Notes under the pieces: generated by a model
Databases searched by the model: none
Told to the model about the DNA's origin: nothing
What the model saw: only the letters and a program-made list of their open reading frames with translations
Shown here: piece after piece, positions 46,565 to 59,322 of the stretch
How positions within the stretch are numbered: the stretch's first letter is position 1
Layout of the letters: each line of letters starts with the position of its first letter
Assembly (NCBI RefSeq): GCF_000801105.2
Contig: NC_079516.1
Span: 25,085,043-25,149,042, forward strand
Length of the DNA: 64,000 nt
DNA from: Raphanus sativus
Lineage: Eukaryota; Streptophyta; Magnoliopsida; Brassicales; Brassicaceae
Direction: 5' to 3'
Made by a program: the position numbers and the translations under genes

Positions 46565-49037
46565 TATTAAATGTGGTAGTTTTCCTCGTCGTTGAGCTTA
46601 TGTGAAGCTAAGGTAAGTGGGTGTTGAACCTCCTCATTGTGTGTTTATGAGTTGAGTGCATGTTGTGTGATGTTTTGCATTGTTAGTGATTGTTTAATTG
46701 CTTATTATTTTGTTTCTGGTGCAACTGTGTGATTGCTATAGTGATATCATTGTGGTTAGAATTGTGGAATCCTAGTAGCGATGGTCGAAGCAGAGTATTG
46801 ATAGCGGTCGAAGGACGAAGGAGACCTAAGTGATTCTAGGAGTTTGGATATCAACCTAGGAATATTTCCTAAGGTATTTGGAGGCATTATATGGAGTTTG
46901 ATTGAGGCAAAGCAAAGATGGTTCGGAGGAACGCTATTTTGATCGGTATGGTCAAAAACGGCTAATCGGGTGAAACGAAAGCCAAATGAAGATGTGCAAG
47001 CATGGGATTTAGAGTCAATGGAGTATCTCAGACATATTTTAGAGTGCTTCTGAAGGTCAACTCATATGGAGGAAAAGTCAAGAAAAGTCAACGGTCCAAG
47101 ATTGTGCCACATGGCACTTCCAGATAGGTTGGTTGAGGTCTAGTCACATGGAGGACTCAAATTCTTTCAACTCAGGGCAAGATGTGAAATAAATCAAGAG
47201 ATTTTATGGTGAATAAATTAAGTGCAAAAGATGCAAGGAGTGGTTAGAGACATCAAGATTCTTTTTGTCCGAAAAATGAGAACCTTTCATCATAGGAGTA
47301 AAAGGAGTGAAGATGGCTCTCCAGGAAGTGAATCACGACATATAAAGTTTCTTTGGGACACATTGGAAGTGTGTGATCAGTCTGGAGTGACAGGAGACAA
47401 AAGTAAATGGCTAGAGTTGTTCATTCACCAATATGGGTGAAAAACACCTTTGGAAGCAAGTGTGGAATGGTGAAGGGAACAAGTCAGGCACAGTATTGGG
47501 ACTACATGGGTGCATTCAAGAGGTGTTTTAGTCTGCATTAAGTAAGGAAAGAAGCCCAGGTCATAGCTTAAGCCCATGGAGTGTTTTGAAGTGGTTTTTG
47601 GGCTTAAACATGGGTCTGAAGGAAGTATGGGCTATACAAAGAATTGGAAGCTGAAATTTCGTACACTGAACCTGTATGAGATATGGTCATTACTTCCAGA
47701 ATATCAGAAGAAAGTGGAATGTGAGTCATCAAAAACATCCAATACATGAAAAGAGAGCTTTTGTGGTGACACATGGGTGATGACTTGTCAAGATGGTATC
47801 ATGCAAAGGCTGAATATTAATAGGACCCTTAGGTTGTCAGTTTATCAGTTTAGAAACCCATAGATTTCTCTCTTGAGACTTTCTTGTTGTTTGCTTTTGA
47901 GAGAGAAATTGCCAAAAAACCGATAAATTTTCTAAGTGTGTGAGAAAAGTGTTAGGAGGCTGAGTAATGGCTGATCCTTAGACTAGGATCCGTGGAGATG
48001 GATTAGGAAGGGTGGTAAGATTTTTATTTTGTATTTAAAAACGTTTTATACCCTTGAGCCTTTAGCCTCCCTAAAACTGGTTTTTGGTAAAAATTAGATG
48101 CATCCATGTAGGAGAGTGTTCTGACCTTGAGCGTGGCTTGTCTCCTCTGTATGAAGACCTAGGTGGGTTCCGGAAGTATTTTTTGTGTGCGCTAACCGTT
48201 TGTGGTTGCAGGGAAGAGCTTAGATCAAACCGATCTTTAAGCTAAACCGAGGAGCGGTTGTGTGTGAATTGCATGGGAGTGTGGTAGACTCCATGCGTGT
48301 GCTTAATGGTGTTAAATGAAGTATTTTGATTATGTACATATGTGTTTAAGTTGATATAATGCTTGTGTGTTGATTGAGTTGCATGCTTGTTTAGTTGTAC
48401 TGAATCGCATGCTTGTTGTAGAAATGTGTAGCATGTGTATCTAGACTTGAATTGTGTAGCATGCATGTCTAGATATTGTAATTGTGTAGCATGCATTGTG
48501 TTGTTGAGTTTTGGCATGCTTATCTAGACATTGTGGTAGAACGCATGTTCATTTGAGTGTTATTCTCACATGGCAGTTAGGGTGTTAGTCTTGCATTGTG
48601 GTTGCATTAGCACTGTTGAGTTGTTAGTAATGCATATGAGGTTGCATTAGTTGTTGTAGCATGTGTTGCTAGGATTGTGTGGAGGTTGCATGTCGAGTCT
48701 AGCGGATCTGGGTAGGTGAGCTATGACTAGTGTTGTGTAGCCTATTCGCGGAGAATAGTGCTTGTGTTGAGTTGTTTATTCTGAGTGAGTATGACATGCA
48801 ATCTCAGTGACTGTGATAGTCTAGCGGAATCGGGTAGGTGAGCTATGACTTGAGTTAATGTGTAATCGCTGACCTGCGGGGCGCGATGTGAGACGGATTG
48901 ACCTCGCTCATCTGCTTGTCAATGCTAAGTGGGTAGCGCCCATGGACAAACGCTACATGACGATGTAGCCCGGACTCGGAGTATGGCCGTTTGCCGGAAC
49001 TGAATGCTTTCATCTATAGGACTCGGTGTTTATATTA
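46565..49037 (+). other. Noncoding internal region of the Gypsy-like element
   Basis: Nearly 2.5 kb with no frame of note. The phrase GGGTAGGTGAGCTATGACT occurs near 48710 and again near 48832. GCATGCTTG/GCATGTGTA-like phrases recur between 48380 and 48520. It could be the internal region and part of the 3' LTR of a non-autonomous element. Confidence 0.4.
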
Positions 49038-49145
49038 CGGTCTGACTGGCTGAGTTTCAGTTGGATCGGCTGTGGTGTCGTCAAATTGTGGCGCTTCCGG
49101 ATCGGTTCTGGGTTTGTCCGGCCCAGGACGGTTCGAGGGTGTTAC
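49038..49145 (+). repeat. Second copy of the Gypsy LTR 3' end
   Basis: Matches 45240-45350 with a few substitutions, ending GGGTGTTACA. Immediately right, the DNA changes to minus-strand Gypsy pol coding sequence. Confidence 0.75.
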
Positions 49146-49850
49146 AAGTATGGGAGCCGAGGTTAGCCTTCTTTTAATGTCGGCAAACACGTTATCTGCT
49201 TCTGACGTCCAAGTAAAAGAAACCCCTTTCATACAATATGTGATTGGAGCCATAACAGAACTGAAATTAGGCACAAAGCCTATCGAATGAAGCCAAGCCA
49301 TGAAAGCTTCTTATATGAAAACTTGTCTTAGGCGTGGGCCAAGAAGCCACAGCTTCGATCTTCTATGGATCCACTCGTAACCCAGCAGCCGAAACCACAT
49401 AGCCGAGGAACAGGACCTGGGATACCCCAAATTCACACTTCTGTTTGGCGATGAATAGCTTTTCGGTGCGGAGTGCCAGTAAGACTTCACGAAGATGGAC
49501 TAAATGCTCCTCCATTGTTGAGCTAAAGACGAGAATATCCTCAAAATATACCACCACAAAACTTCCAATAAATGGTCGGAGAACCTGATTCGTGACTCTC
49601 ATAAACGTGCTGGGAGCATTGGAGAGACCAAACGGCATAACCAACCATTCAAATAATCCTTCCCGAGTTTTAAAAACCGTCTTCCATTCATCTCCTAATC
49701 GAATTCGATTCTGATGGTAGCCATTTTTAAAATCCAATTTAGTGAACAGAGAAGCTTTTCCAATTTGATCAAGGAGATCATCAAGTCTCGGAATTGGGAA
49801 CCTATACCAAGTTGTGATCTTGTTGATAGCTCGACTAAATAAGATCATTG
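49146..49850 (-). pseudogene. Ty3/Gypsy reverse transcriptase-RNase H fragment
   Basis: From 49848 down: [55 protein letters not shown], then [11 protein letters not shown] and [12 protein letters not shown]. These are RT palm and fingers motifs. The catalytic Y-x-D-D box reads YFED, so the first Asp is Glu. After a frame change, FSSVMAPITYCMKGVSFTWT and RRLTSAPILV mark the start of the RNase H part, which stops abruptly at the LTR end at 49145. No protein could be made: ends missing, frame broken, catalytic site altered. Confidence 0.85.
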
Positions 49851-49879
49851 TGCCTAAAAGTAATCTTCAACTAGAATCG

Positions 49880-50400
49880 TAATTGAACTGGCTCTAGTAC
49901 CAACAAATGGAGTGGAAGTAACCAAAAGTAACCGATAATGCAAAGGTAACGTTGAATTCTGTGAATGCCCGTTAACTTGCCTTCTTAAGATCTTGAATTC
50001 TCAAAGAATGCCCAGAAAATAAGGATTCAAGAGTTGTTTAACACAAAACTCTAAATTTATAAATCAATAATCAAAGTTGTGACTCTTACAAATCAAGAGA
50101 TCACCTTATATAGGTATAAAAGTCTTAAAGCCAATACTATAAAGGAAATCTAAACACACTTAGAAAAGGAAAACAAACACAATTAAGAAAAGGAAATAAG
50201 AAAGCCAAAACACATTAGGATATGGATGTATGCTACATCATCATCTTTATTTGCTGGTGAACCAAACCCAAGATCCATTGAATCATCACCTGTCATTGAC
50301 TTAAAGTTTCACGTATCCTTTTCCATGTCTTTCTCTGCAGGTAACCCATGGAATTTTACATATTGTTAAACAATCATCCTTTTTAACAATGGGAACAACA
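49880..50400 (-). mobile_element. Probable LTR region of a minus-strand Gypsy element
   Basis: On the minus strand TTGGTACTAGAGCCAGTTC (near 49905-49887) resembles a tRNA-type primer site next to an LTR. The LTR would lie at about 49906-50330. The RT fragment follows almost at once, so gag and protease have been deleted. No second LTR seen. Confidence 0.35.
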
Positions 50401-50633
50401 TCTCAAGACTTCAGCCTGTAAAAAAATCCACAGCTGGTCAAAAAATTAAGGAATAGAACAATGTGGACAATTATGAAGACTCGAAGATAGCAAGCATAAT
50501 AATTATAAAAAAATATTGGAGTCAGTAACCAACTCTCAGACATTTTGACCTTACCGAGCATTAGATCTTTTTTTCCTTTCTTATGTAGAACTTTTTTTAC
50601 CAGGTAGAGACATTATATTCCAGTATTACTCTT

Positions 50634-51592
50634 GAAAATTTACTTTAAAAAAATTAGACCAAGAAAATGATAACTGTCTCCTATTAGGCTAATCTCTTTT
50701 TTGTACCATTTTTTCATGTAATACCATTTAGTATTTTCTAAAAATCAAATTAAATAGTTTTACAAGCAAACAAAAATTTAAAATAATAAATACTGATGAA
50801 ATACATATATCTACATATTGATATTTTTTCAGTTCTGAAAATGTTTAAATCATAATTTCATATTTTGTTCTAAAAAAGTAGAATTGACATTTTACATAAT
50901 ATAAAACGTAATCCACTTTTTTCATTGAATCAACTATGTTTAGAATACATGATTTATGTAAATAATAGTAATTTAAAAATATTTGGAAAACATATTTCGC
51001 GTTTAACCTATCATTCTAAAATCTGTAGAAATCGGAATCTACACATTACAATAAGGATAATCAGCTCCAAAAATATGGGAAGTGAATATTTGGAAATATT
51101 CAGTTTCCTTAAATTTATTAATTAAATTAATTTAAAAAAATTAAAAACTAGTTTTAATAGAAAATCAATTTATAAAAAATATTGAAATCGATTTTTAAAA
51201 AAAAAATAGAAAATCTTTTTTTTTTATAAATAAAAGTTGATTTTTGAAAAAATAGAAAAATAGATTTATAGAAAAATAGAAAATCGATTTTATTTAAAAA
51301 AAATAGAAAATCATAATTTATCAAATCAAATTTTAAATTAAAAAAATATAGAATCAATTTTTAAATTAAAAATAAAAATAAAAAATCGAAAATTTGGATT
51401 TTTTTGGGATTTTTAATATTTTTAATTATTTTAGTTAAAATTATATTTTAATATTTAACAATATTTTTTAATAGTAATTTCGAATTTTTAATTGAAATTA
51501 GGGGCACCATTTTAGAGAAAATAGCCTAATAGGAAGAGATTTATGGATTAGGACATATTTATCATTTTTTGGCCTAAAAAGCAATTTTCCCA
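50634..51592. mobile_element. MITE-like inverted-repeat element
   Basis: The left arm (CCTATTAGGCTAATCTC near 50691) and right arm (AATAGCCTAATAGGAAGAGA near 51519) are imperfect inverted repeats extending about 90 bp to the edges. The middle (51150-51420) is a degenerate repeat of AAAATAGAAAATCGATTT. No target duplication is clear. Confidence 0.45.
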
Positions 51593-51991
51593 AAAAAAAG
51601 TTACCATCATAATCATTCTATCACTTATTAACCAAAATACTTAACTCTAAAAAAATACTTACCTCTCATGTTATGATCAATAACACACATGCCACCATCT
51701 CAATCATCTTTATCTACTACTTCATCGCTGCAAATCTGCAACCTAGCTTCATCACAATTACTACTCCCTCTGGCTTACTCTCTACCCAATTTCCTTCCAT
51801 CTTTTGGGTTAGTCGCCATAGTTAAAAATCCCTTCAGTTTATTCGGGATCTCAAAAAGTGAATCTCGCACTCACTCATATAGCTTTTCTAAATACAATTT
51901 TATGTCTCAATCAATTTATACTATTAAAAGAGAATTAGTCTTGAAAAATCTAGTTATACAAGGTTATTGCACCATTTCATTTAATTAACAA
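51593..51991. other. Spacer, nothing recognised
   Basis: A 99-codon frame at 51689-51988 is Ser/Leu-rich and has no recognisable domain. I do not call it a gene. Confidence 0.4.
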
Positions 51992-52600
51992 CTAGATTCT
52001 AATCCGCGCTTTTATGCACGGGATTATTATTTTTGTTTATACAAAATTTATTTAATGAAAGTTATACTTTTATACATGCCTCATATTATTAAGTTTTGTG
52101 CATAAATTATGTCTAAATTTGAGTATATAATTTACTTTAAATGTTTTCTTAGATGAATTACACTTTTGACTTTGAAGAAATTTTGATGTATTAAACATGG
52201 ATTATCTAGTAAAAATTATCATTTTCCAATTTATTATCTTGTAAAAATTATCATTTTGGGTAATTCGGTTTATAAATAATATTTTAAGATGTTTGGTTGT
52301 TAAAAATTAAATATAGTTAATATTTGTAGCTTTTTAATTTTTATTTTTAAAATTTGGGTCCCATTCAGTTTTTTTTTTGGTTTGAATCCCGTTTGGTTTT
52401 CTTATTCCAAAGATATTTGATCTGTACGGTTATTTATGAAATTTGTTTCAATTTTTAGTTTGGTATTTCGATTCGGCACGATTCAGTTCTTTGGCTCCGG
52501 ATATATATGTTATACACTATCTTATATATAAATTCATATAGAAATATTTATTTAATTTTGAAAATAAATTCGCGTTTTTGAAGTGCGGATCAAAATCTAG
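51992..52600. mobile_element. Two Helitron 3' ends facing outward
   Basis: The left edge CTAGATTCTAATCCGCGC (minus-strand 3' end with hairpin) and the right edge GTGCGGATCAAAATCTAG (plus-strand 3' end with hairpin) bound 609 bp. An ordinary Helitron has one 5' TC end and one 3' CTAG end, so this is two truncated elements or an unusual double-ended one. Confidence 0.5.
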
Positions 52601-53192
52601 TTACAAACTTAAAAGAAGAGAGTAAATGATTAATTAATGGAAGAAGTCGGTGATGCTTTTGATCTGTAACCGACGTTGATAAAGTTTCGCAGTAAATGAG
52701 AAAAATCAAAACGAATGGGTAGGATTCTCAGAAATTGATAACAAAGAGTTATGTTATTTTTAAGGAGGACAGATGGTTTTTTTCCTCTACAGTGAAAAAT
52801 ACCAAATTTATTGTATACTAAGGTTTGGCCCGTCCTACGGACGGGTTAGTAGTTGAAAGAATTACATAAATATATCATCAATTTTAGTAAATATTTCAAA
52901 ATGTTTAGCCTATTATAATTTTAAATTGATCTTATCTTTCACTATGTATATTTTGTTATTTTATTGATAGATTATGTTTATCTTAATATTAAAACAAATT
53001 AAGTACAATTTAGTTTATTTGTTTTTTTAATTCAATGAAATTATTTTCTAATAAACAAATAGTATATATACAACTATTTTGGTTCAACTATATGTTGCTA
53101 AATAATTGCATTATCATAGATTCATATCTGCATTATAGTATCTAATAATGAAACAGAAAAACCTAGAATGTGAGAGTAACTAAAATTGTAGG
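52601..53192. other. AT-rich spacer with a Helitron-like 3' hairpin
   Basis: Near 52802-52833, ACTAAGG is followed by the perfect hairpin CCCGTCC/GGACGGG. This is probably a minus-strand Helitron 3' end with a diverged terminus. No 5' end placed. No gene. Confidence 0.4.
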
Positions 53193-54773
53193 GAAAAAAT
53201 AGCACGTGCATGTGCACAGCTGTAACCACTCTTCCTTTCACCATTTTTATAGAAGACCCATATTTGGATTGTACCTATGGATTGACGTTTCAAGTTTACT
53301 TAACACAATCCTTGTCTTTGTTGACCGAAATGCCCTCCTCCTCTCTCTTATTCCCATGCGATTTTTTTCCTTTTTTCTGACACTCTATGCAGTCTTGTTC
53401 CCTCTCGTATATTCTATTGATTTCTATTTTACTTTTTTATTATTATTATTTTTTCTATGGATTTGACACTTTATTTTTGTCATTTTCTTTATTCACACTC
53501 TCTTTCTTCAAATCTCATGTTTTTCTTCTCAGGTTCTTTTATTTTATTTTTTCATTCTTTCCATTTACGATATTAATCCATAAATAAACGGAAAAATTGC
53601 TCACTAGACATGTTACAAAATATATTAGAGAGTTAGCAAATTTTGTAACAAGGTACAAAATTTGTTAACAAGTTACAAAATAGGTTAACGAGTTAACAAA
53701 TATTGTAACATGATACAAAATTTGTTAATTGTTAAATAACATCAACTATAGTCTCGTTAACATGGTACACAATCTGTTAGCGTTAAAAAAAAATCAACTT
53801 TTACTAAGTTTATGATAAAACTACATTATAACTCATCAATAATTTGACCGCCGACATTTTACAAAATATGTTAGCGAGTTAACAAAAATTGTAACAAGAT
53901 ATAAAATTTGTTAACATGTTAAAACATTTGTTAACATGTTACAAAATTTGTTAGTGTGTTAACAAAATTTGTAACATGATACAAGATGTGTTAACATTAA
54001 AATAACATTAACTATAAAATGCATAAACTTATTTCAAATTTAAACAATCATAGTGAAAATTTTACATCACTTACCAATTTAATAACATGATACAAGAATT
54101 TTCTATTTACCAGTAATATGAGTATAATTATGAGCTTGAAATTCATATGTTTTGTTTTTGATATTAAACTACAATCACCGAACATTTGTAACAAGATACA
54201 AAATATATTAGCGAGTTAACAAAATTTGTAACAAGATACAAAATTTGTTAACATGTTAGAAAGTATGTTGGTGAGTTAACAAAATTGGTAACATGATACA
54301 AAATTTGTTAACATTAAAATATCATCAACTATAAACTGCAAAAACGTATTTCATTTAGACAATCAAAGTGAAAATTTTACCAGCCGTACAAGCATAGTCG
54401 TGAGTTTGTGTGATTTATACATTCAATTCCTAATTTTTACACACGAATTTAAAAGATCAAATCGAAGAAAATAAAAGAATAAAATTTAAATGAGAGTAAT
54501 AATAATAGACATAAAGAAGAAAGCTGAAGAACAAAAAAAATGAAAGGAGAACTGATCCAGAAAAACAAAATGATCAGAAGAGAGGAGACCAAGAAAACGT
54601 AAAAGTAATATTAAAAAAAGAGAAGAGAATGTGAGCCGACTGACACAAACGCAGAGCTATAACCTAGGTTGGACAGGCTGCAATAGGGTTAAAACTGGAA
54701 TCAAAATGTGGTCAATCAAATCATGGGTAATCCTCTAATAACGATAGCGCGTGGGTGCATATGAGCCAATTTT
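53193..54773. mobile_element. Probable Mutator-like element with long imperfect inverted arms
   Basis: The left end GGGAAAAAATAGCACGTGCA and the inverted right end GGGAAAATTGGCTCATATGC are related. Inside, the left arm is pyrimidine-rich (53330-53530) and the right arm purine-rich (54450-54610), as expected for long terminal inverted repeats. No clean 9-bp duplication. The centre is filled by the motif array at 53600-54310. Confidence 0.45.
53600..54310. repeat. Array of the quasi-palindromic motif ACAAAATTTGTTAAC
   Basis: More than a dozen copies of TACAAAATTTGTTAAC and its complement-like GTTAACAAATTTTGTAAC, spaced by short phrases such as ATG or AAG. A higher-order unit of about 300 bp is visible: CAACTATAAA plus GTGAAAATTTTAC near 54008 and again near 54327. 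Confidence 0.85.
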
Positions 54774-55142
54774 CCCTTAATAAAATATATATTTCTATCT
54801 TCTTGGATCTGTCTTGAAATTCATCATCTCGTTTTTCTTGCTCTTCTACATAAGGTTTTTTTTTTGTCTGAACTGATTTTTTTTGAAAAATATTATAAAT
54901 AGCTAAAAGTTATATATATTGATGCATGTAATATTTATCGCACCAATCATTGAACTAAAATTTTCCTAAATATGTTTACATCTTTTCATGTTAAAATTTT
55001 TACTTTCTTTAATGTTCAAAAGAAATTTTTTTCTTTAATGTTCAAAAAAGTTTACTTTCTTTAATGTTAAAAAAAAACTTTTATTACATTCGTGATATCC
55101 GTGTCTGATTCATGATGGAAAGATCGTGAAATAAGTACATAG
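54774..55142. other. Spacer, nothing recognised
   Basis: AT-rich. CTTTCTTTAATGTTCAAAA is repeated three times near 55003-55070. No gene. Confidence 0.5.
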
Positions 55143-58100
55143 CTAGAGTTTTGATCCGCACGTTCGTGCGGATATTTTTCATTTTATAAATATATAACTT
55201 TGAAGTTTAAATTTACATTTAGTGTTATATATTGTATAACTCTATAATCTTATTGTTTAAGTTTTTTTGTTCATGATTATTGATAAATATTGATTTGTTT
55301 TTTTTTGGTCATATGGTGATTTTTTATACATTTCATATTCTTATTATTTTTCATTACTTAAATATATATTTTTGAGTTTGATACATAAATTATAATCTGA
55401 AATAAGCAAATATATAATCTCCTTTCATATACATTTTCAATTTTTACAGTTTCATACAATATACTTGTTAAAAAATAGTTATACAGTAGATAAAAATGTT
55501 TATGAAAAAAAACCTTGTTTATGATATGTATTTCCATTTTGTGTTTAAAAATAATACTTTAGCATCTATCAATTTAGTATTTTGAGAGATTTTATAAGTA
55601 AATATATTGTTATGTTTATATAATAAAGCTCTATGATTTTAGTAAACTGTATTCATTATAGTATCTATCCTCTTATTTTAGAAAATTTTATCAATATATA
55701 ATATTTTTGAATGTTATGATTTTAAGTTTTTTATTTTTATTATTAAGTTAAGATTTTTACAATATAAATTGTTTTCGTTTTACATTTCAAAAAGGGCAAT
55801 TCTCCTAAATATACTCCTTATATGTTTTTGTCACAAAAATAGCACACAATGAAAAAATGACCAAAATGTTTCATTTAAGAGGTCAAAAGACTTTTATACC
55901 TTAGATGAATACAAAAATAAAAAATTAAATAAAAAAATGAAAAAGTAACAATTTTTTATAGTTTCAGATTTTATGTTTTCAGATTAGAATTTTTTATAAT
56001 CTTTTATTTTTGGAAGTTATTTTATCGAAATGTTTTTATTTTCTTTTTATAATTAGAAAATAATTTTTGAAACTATTTTTCATATTTTTATTTTTTAAAT
56101 TTTTGGTACTTATGTTTATTTTATAAAATTTTAAACGTAAATCCCAAAACCCTCCCTTAATAATCTGAACATAATAAATTTTATCTATCATATATATGTA
56201 AATAGACAATATACGAATTAATTTGAATTTGCTATTTTTTTTGAAACCCTTGAATTTGCTATGTTGCAGTTAATAATCTGAACATAATAAATTTATCTAT
56301 GATATATATGTAAATATATCTATCTATACTATTATTTAGGAAGTAAATTTTTGCAACGGAGCTTCCACGTTAAAGTTAGAGCGGTTAATATTGATATTAC
56401 CCTTAATGAATAGTTAAAATTAAAAAATAGTAAATCAATTTTTTAAAAAGAACTAATGAATTATCCTAACCAATTAAAAAAAAAAGAAAAACGTGACTGT
56501 ATTAGTAATTTATATTTTCTCGTGTTTGAAAATTATATGGTATACAATCATATATTATATTATTATTAATAATCTAACACCATAGATTAGGTTACATATG
56601 TTATAATCGTATAGTATGTATTTATCCTTTAAACTAATATTTGTTATTAATTTGCGAAGCGGTTAAAATCAATGGTACTCTTAATAAATATTTAGATATA
56701 ATCTTTTTATCATTAAAAACGAATTTGTATAATTATATTAGATTTATATTTTATATTAGATAATTGATCAATTATATTTTAGAAAAACATTTCTTAGATA
56801 TATTGTGTTGTTATCTTGAAATAATATTTTTATTATAAAAGTTAGAAGTTAAAATGTTTACAATTTATAAAAACTAATACCTAAGTGTACATAGAGGAAA
56901 CAAAACTACACGTGATTGTCTTCTTTAACATTGGGGATAACAGGATAATTATGTTTATCTATATTTTATATAATCGATCATAAATTAATTATAATAAAAA
57001 TTTGTCAAAAGAAAGAAAAAAACGTTTAAAGGTTAGTTGGCTAAACCCTAAACATAATCAATCATAAATCTATAAATCCTTAATAATAACAAATTAAATT
57101 ACTTATTTTTCATAAAAACTACAAATTATGAAATTAGAAGATAAGTTTATGTATTTGAGTAAACCACAAAAAATTATCATTATTTTAAGAGTGTTCACTT
57201 TTAAAAAAAATTATATATTAATCATAATTTTTTAACACTAAAAGATTATATTCATGTTAAACTAAGATCCACAACATACATTAAGATCGAATACAAGATT
57301 AAACACAAATCAAATCCAAAGTCGACGAGTTATAACAAATCCCGGATTCCAAAACCAGCGGATGAATAGACAATCTCTGAAAATAAGACATGCCAAATTT
57401 GAAACTAAAATTATAAGAAAAGAAAAGCAAGTAGAAGACGAAGACAAGGATGAAAGTTTTTAAGTAGCATGAATCATAGACTCTAAGGATCAAAATAGTG
57501 AGAAACCAAGAACCAGCAGTGAAGAAACGGAACACGCAGACTTAGAAAAGCAAACACCACACCGTTAAGTTGGAAAATCCAAGTCTTTGCCTCTCTAAAA
57601 GTTAAAATTCGATCGATCTGAACATGAACAGACCACGATCTACGGTTTCCAACTGCAAAAACGACATGCAACAACTTCTATTAAGACATAGATACACAAT
57701 CAAAACAAAACCCGGCTCTGATTGATCGGAAGAAATGATTGAAAGTTTTGTGTTGAAAGGAAGATGGAGAATTTCAGGTAGAGAAAAAAGACTACCTCTT
57801 AATTAAAAAATATTTGTTTTGTAATTATTTTGTTCTTATTTTGGTTTTGTATTTTGGAAGCTTATCTAAAGTTTTATGCATATTGCTGTTTTAAAAGATA
57901 AAAAAGTTACATTTTTATTTTATTTCAATAAGTAATAAAAAACATTACGCCTGCATATGCGGGCAAAACACCTAGTTAGTTTGTAGTAACGAAAAATAAT
58001 GACGATGCACTATAATGAAATATTGAAGCTTAATAAAATAGGTCCAGTGTTATATATAACGTATGATGACGTGCTTTATAATCACGTGATTGAAATGAGA

Positions 58101-58354
58101 TAATCTAAAGTCTACAGATATTTAATTAATATTAATTGTGTATAGATAGGTTAATTATTTGTAGGACAAAAATAGCTAAATAAGTTCAACAACTATCTAT
58201 AGTAATCTTATTGTATCATATAAGAAGTAGCGTTTAATAAATTATTGTACAAATAGTCCAAAATTTATGTAGTTTAGTAACAAATTTGAAAGGGTCCAAA
58301 ACTTAAATGATAACTTTTAATAGTAGATAAAAATTGTGACTCTGTTTTAATAGA
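55143..58354 (-). mobile_element. Outer Helitron, minus strand, containing another Helitron
   Basis: The 3' end is CTAG (55143-55146) with a perfect 8-bp hairpin ATCCGCAC/GTGCGGAT (55154-55173). The 5' end reads TCTATTAAAACAGAGTCAC on the minus strand. Removing the inner Helitron (1653 bp) leaves about 1.56 kb, the same as the related Helitron at 41009-42568, which shares phrases such as TTATATATTGT and GTAGATAAAAAT. An MULE-like end (GGGCAATTCTCCTAAATATA) lies near 55794. Confidence 0.6.
56323..57975 (+). mobile_element. Inner Helitron, plus strand
   Basis: Starts TCTATACTATTATTTAGG after A and ends CTAG before T. The 3' hairpin is GCCTGCATATGCGGGC (57949-57964). 1653 bp. The 57240-57790 part is less AT-rich, with minus-strand frames (57299-57535, 57483-57674) that may be captured gene pieces; not identified. 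Confidence 0.75.
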
Positions 58355-58359
58355 TTAGA

Positions 58360-59236
58360 CTAGATCTTGACCTGTCCAACCGGGCGGGTATTTATTTTAT
58401 GTTTTTAGTTTTTTATTTATAAATGATATATTTTTAATATTTAAACATAAATTTAGATTGAAAATTTACATTTGTAGTTATAATAAAAATTAAAAGTTTA
58501 AAAAATATTTTGATATAAATTTTAAATTCCTAATTAAAATAATATAGAGATGGGTCATAATTTTTTCCAATTCCAAAATCTTAGCATTATTAATAAAAAT
58601 AAAATAATTTATAAATAAATAAAATATATAAACATATTTGAAATTAAAATAAATTTGTAAAAAAAATCTTACGCCATTGTTGTTTATTTCTATAGTTTGA
58701 CCCGTGGCCGTATAAATATTTGCTTTCACTTCAATTTTTTTTCTTTGTTCTAATGATAATATCTATATATATATGTGTAAATTAATATGTATTATATAAT
58801 TGTTAGTATAACATTTTAAAAACAAAAATTATATCACAGTGTATCATATAAAAATCTAATATTTATAACTAATTGGACTTATATTATAAAAGTTTTATAC
58901 TAACAACTTATAAATAAAATATTTTATATTTTATTTATATGATATATAAATTGATTTTGATGTGTGATTTTTATTTTATTATTTTATTAATAAATATTGA
59001 AAAATATTTAATGTTAACAAAAATCTATAAGAAAATTTATTTTGGTTAAGATTCATTCTATTAAAGAAATCTATTATTTAAATTAGAAAAAGACATTAAA
59101 TACTTAAATCTATTATTTAAATAAGGAAAAGACAAAATTCTCTACTATCTTTGTTACCAAACAAAATTTTTTTTCAAAGACTTCTATCCCTATTACCAAA
59201 CAAAAGCTTAAAGTACTTCTACTTTAATAAGATAGA
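58360..59236 (-). mobile_element. Helitron, minus strand, abutting the outer Helitron
   Basis: The plus strand starts CTAG after A with an imperfect CCTGTCC/GGGCGGG hairpin. The other end reads TCTATCTTATTAAAGTAG on the minus strand, before T at 59237. 877 bp, non-coding. Only five bases separate it from the neighbouring element. Confidence 0.75.
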
Positions 59237-59322
59237 TATATACAATATTTCTTAAACCAAAATACATTATTAAATAATATATCTATAATATTTATAGACT
59301 AAAAATTACTGATTTTATTAAC

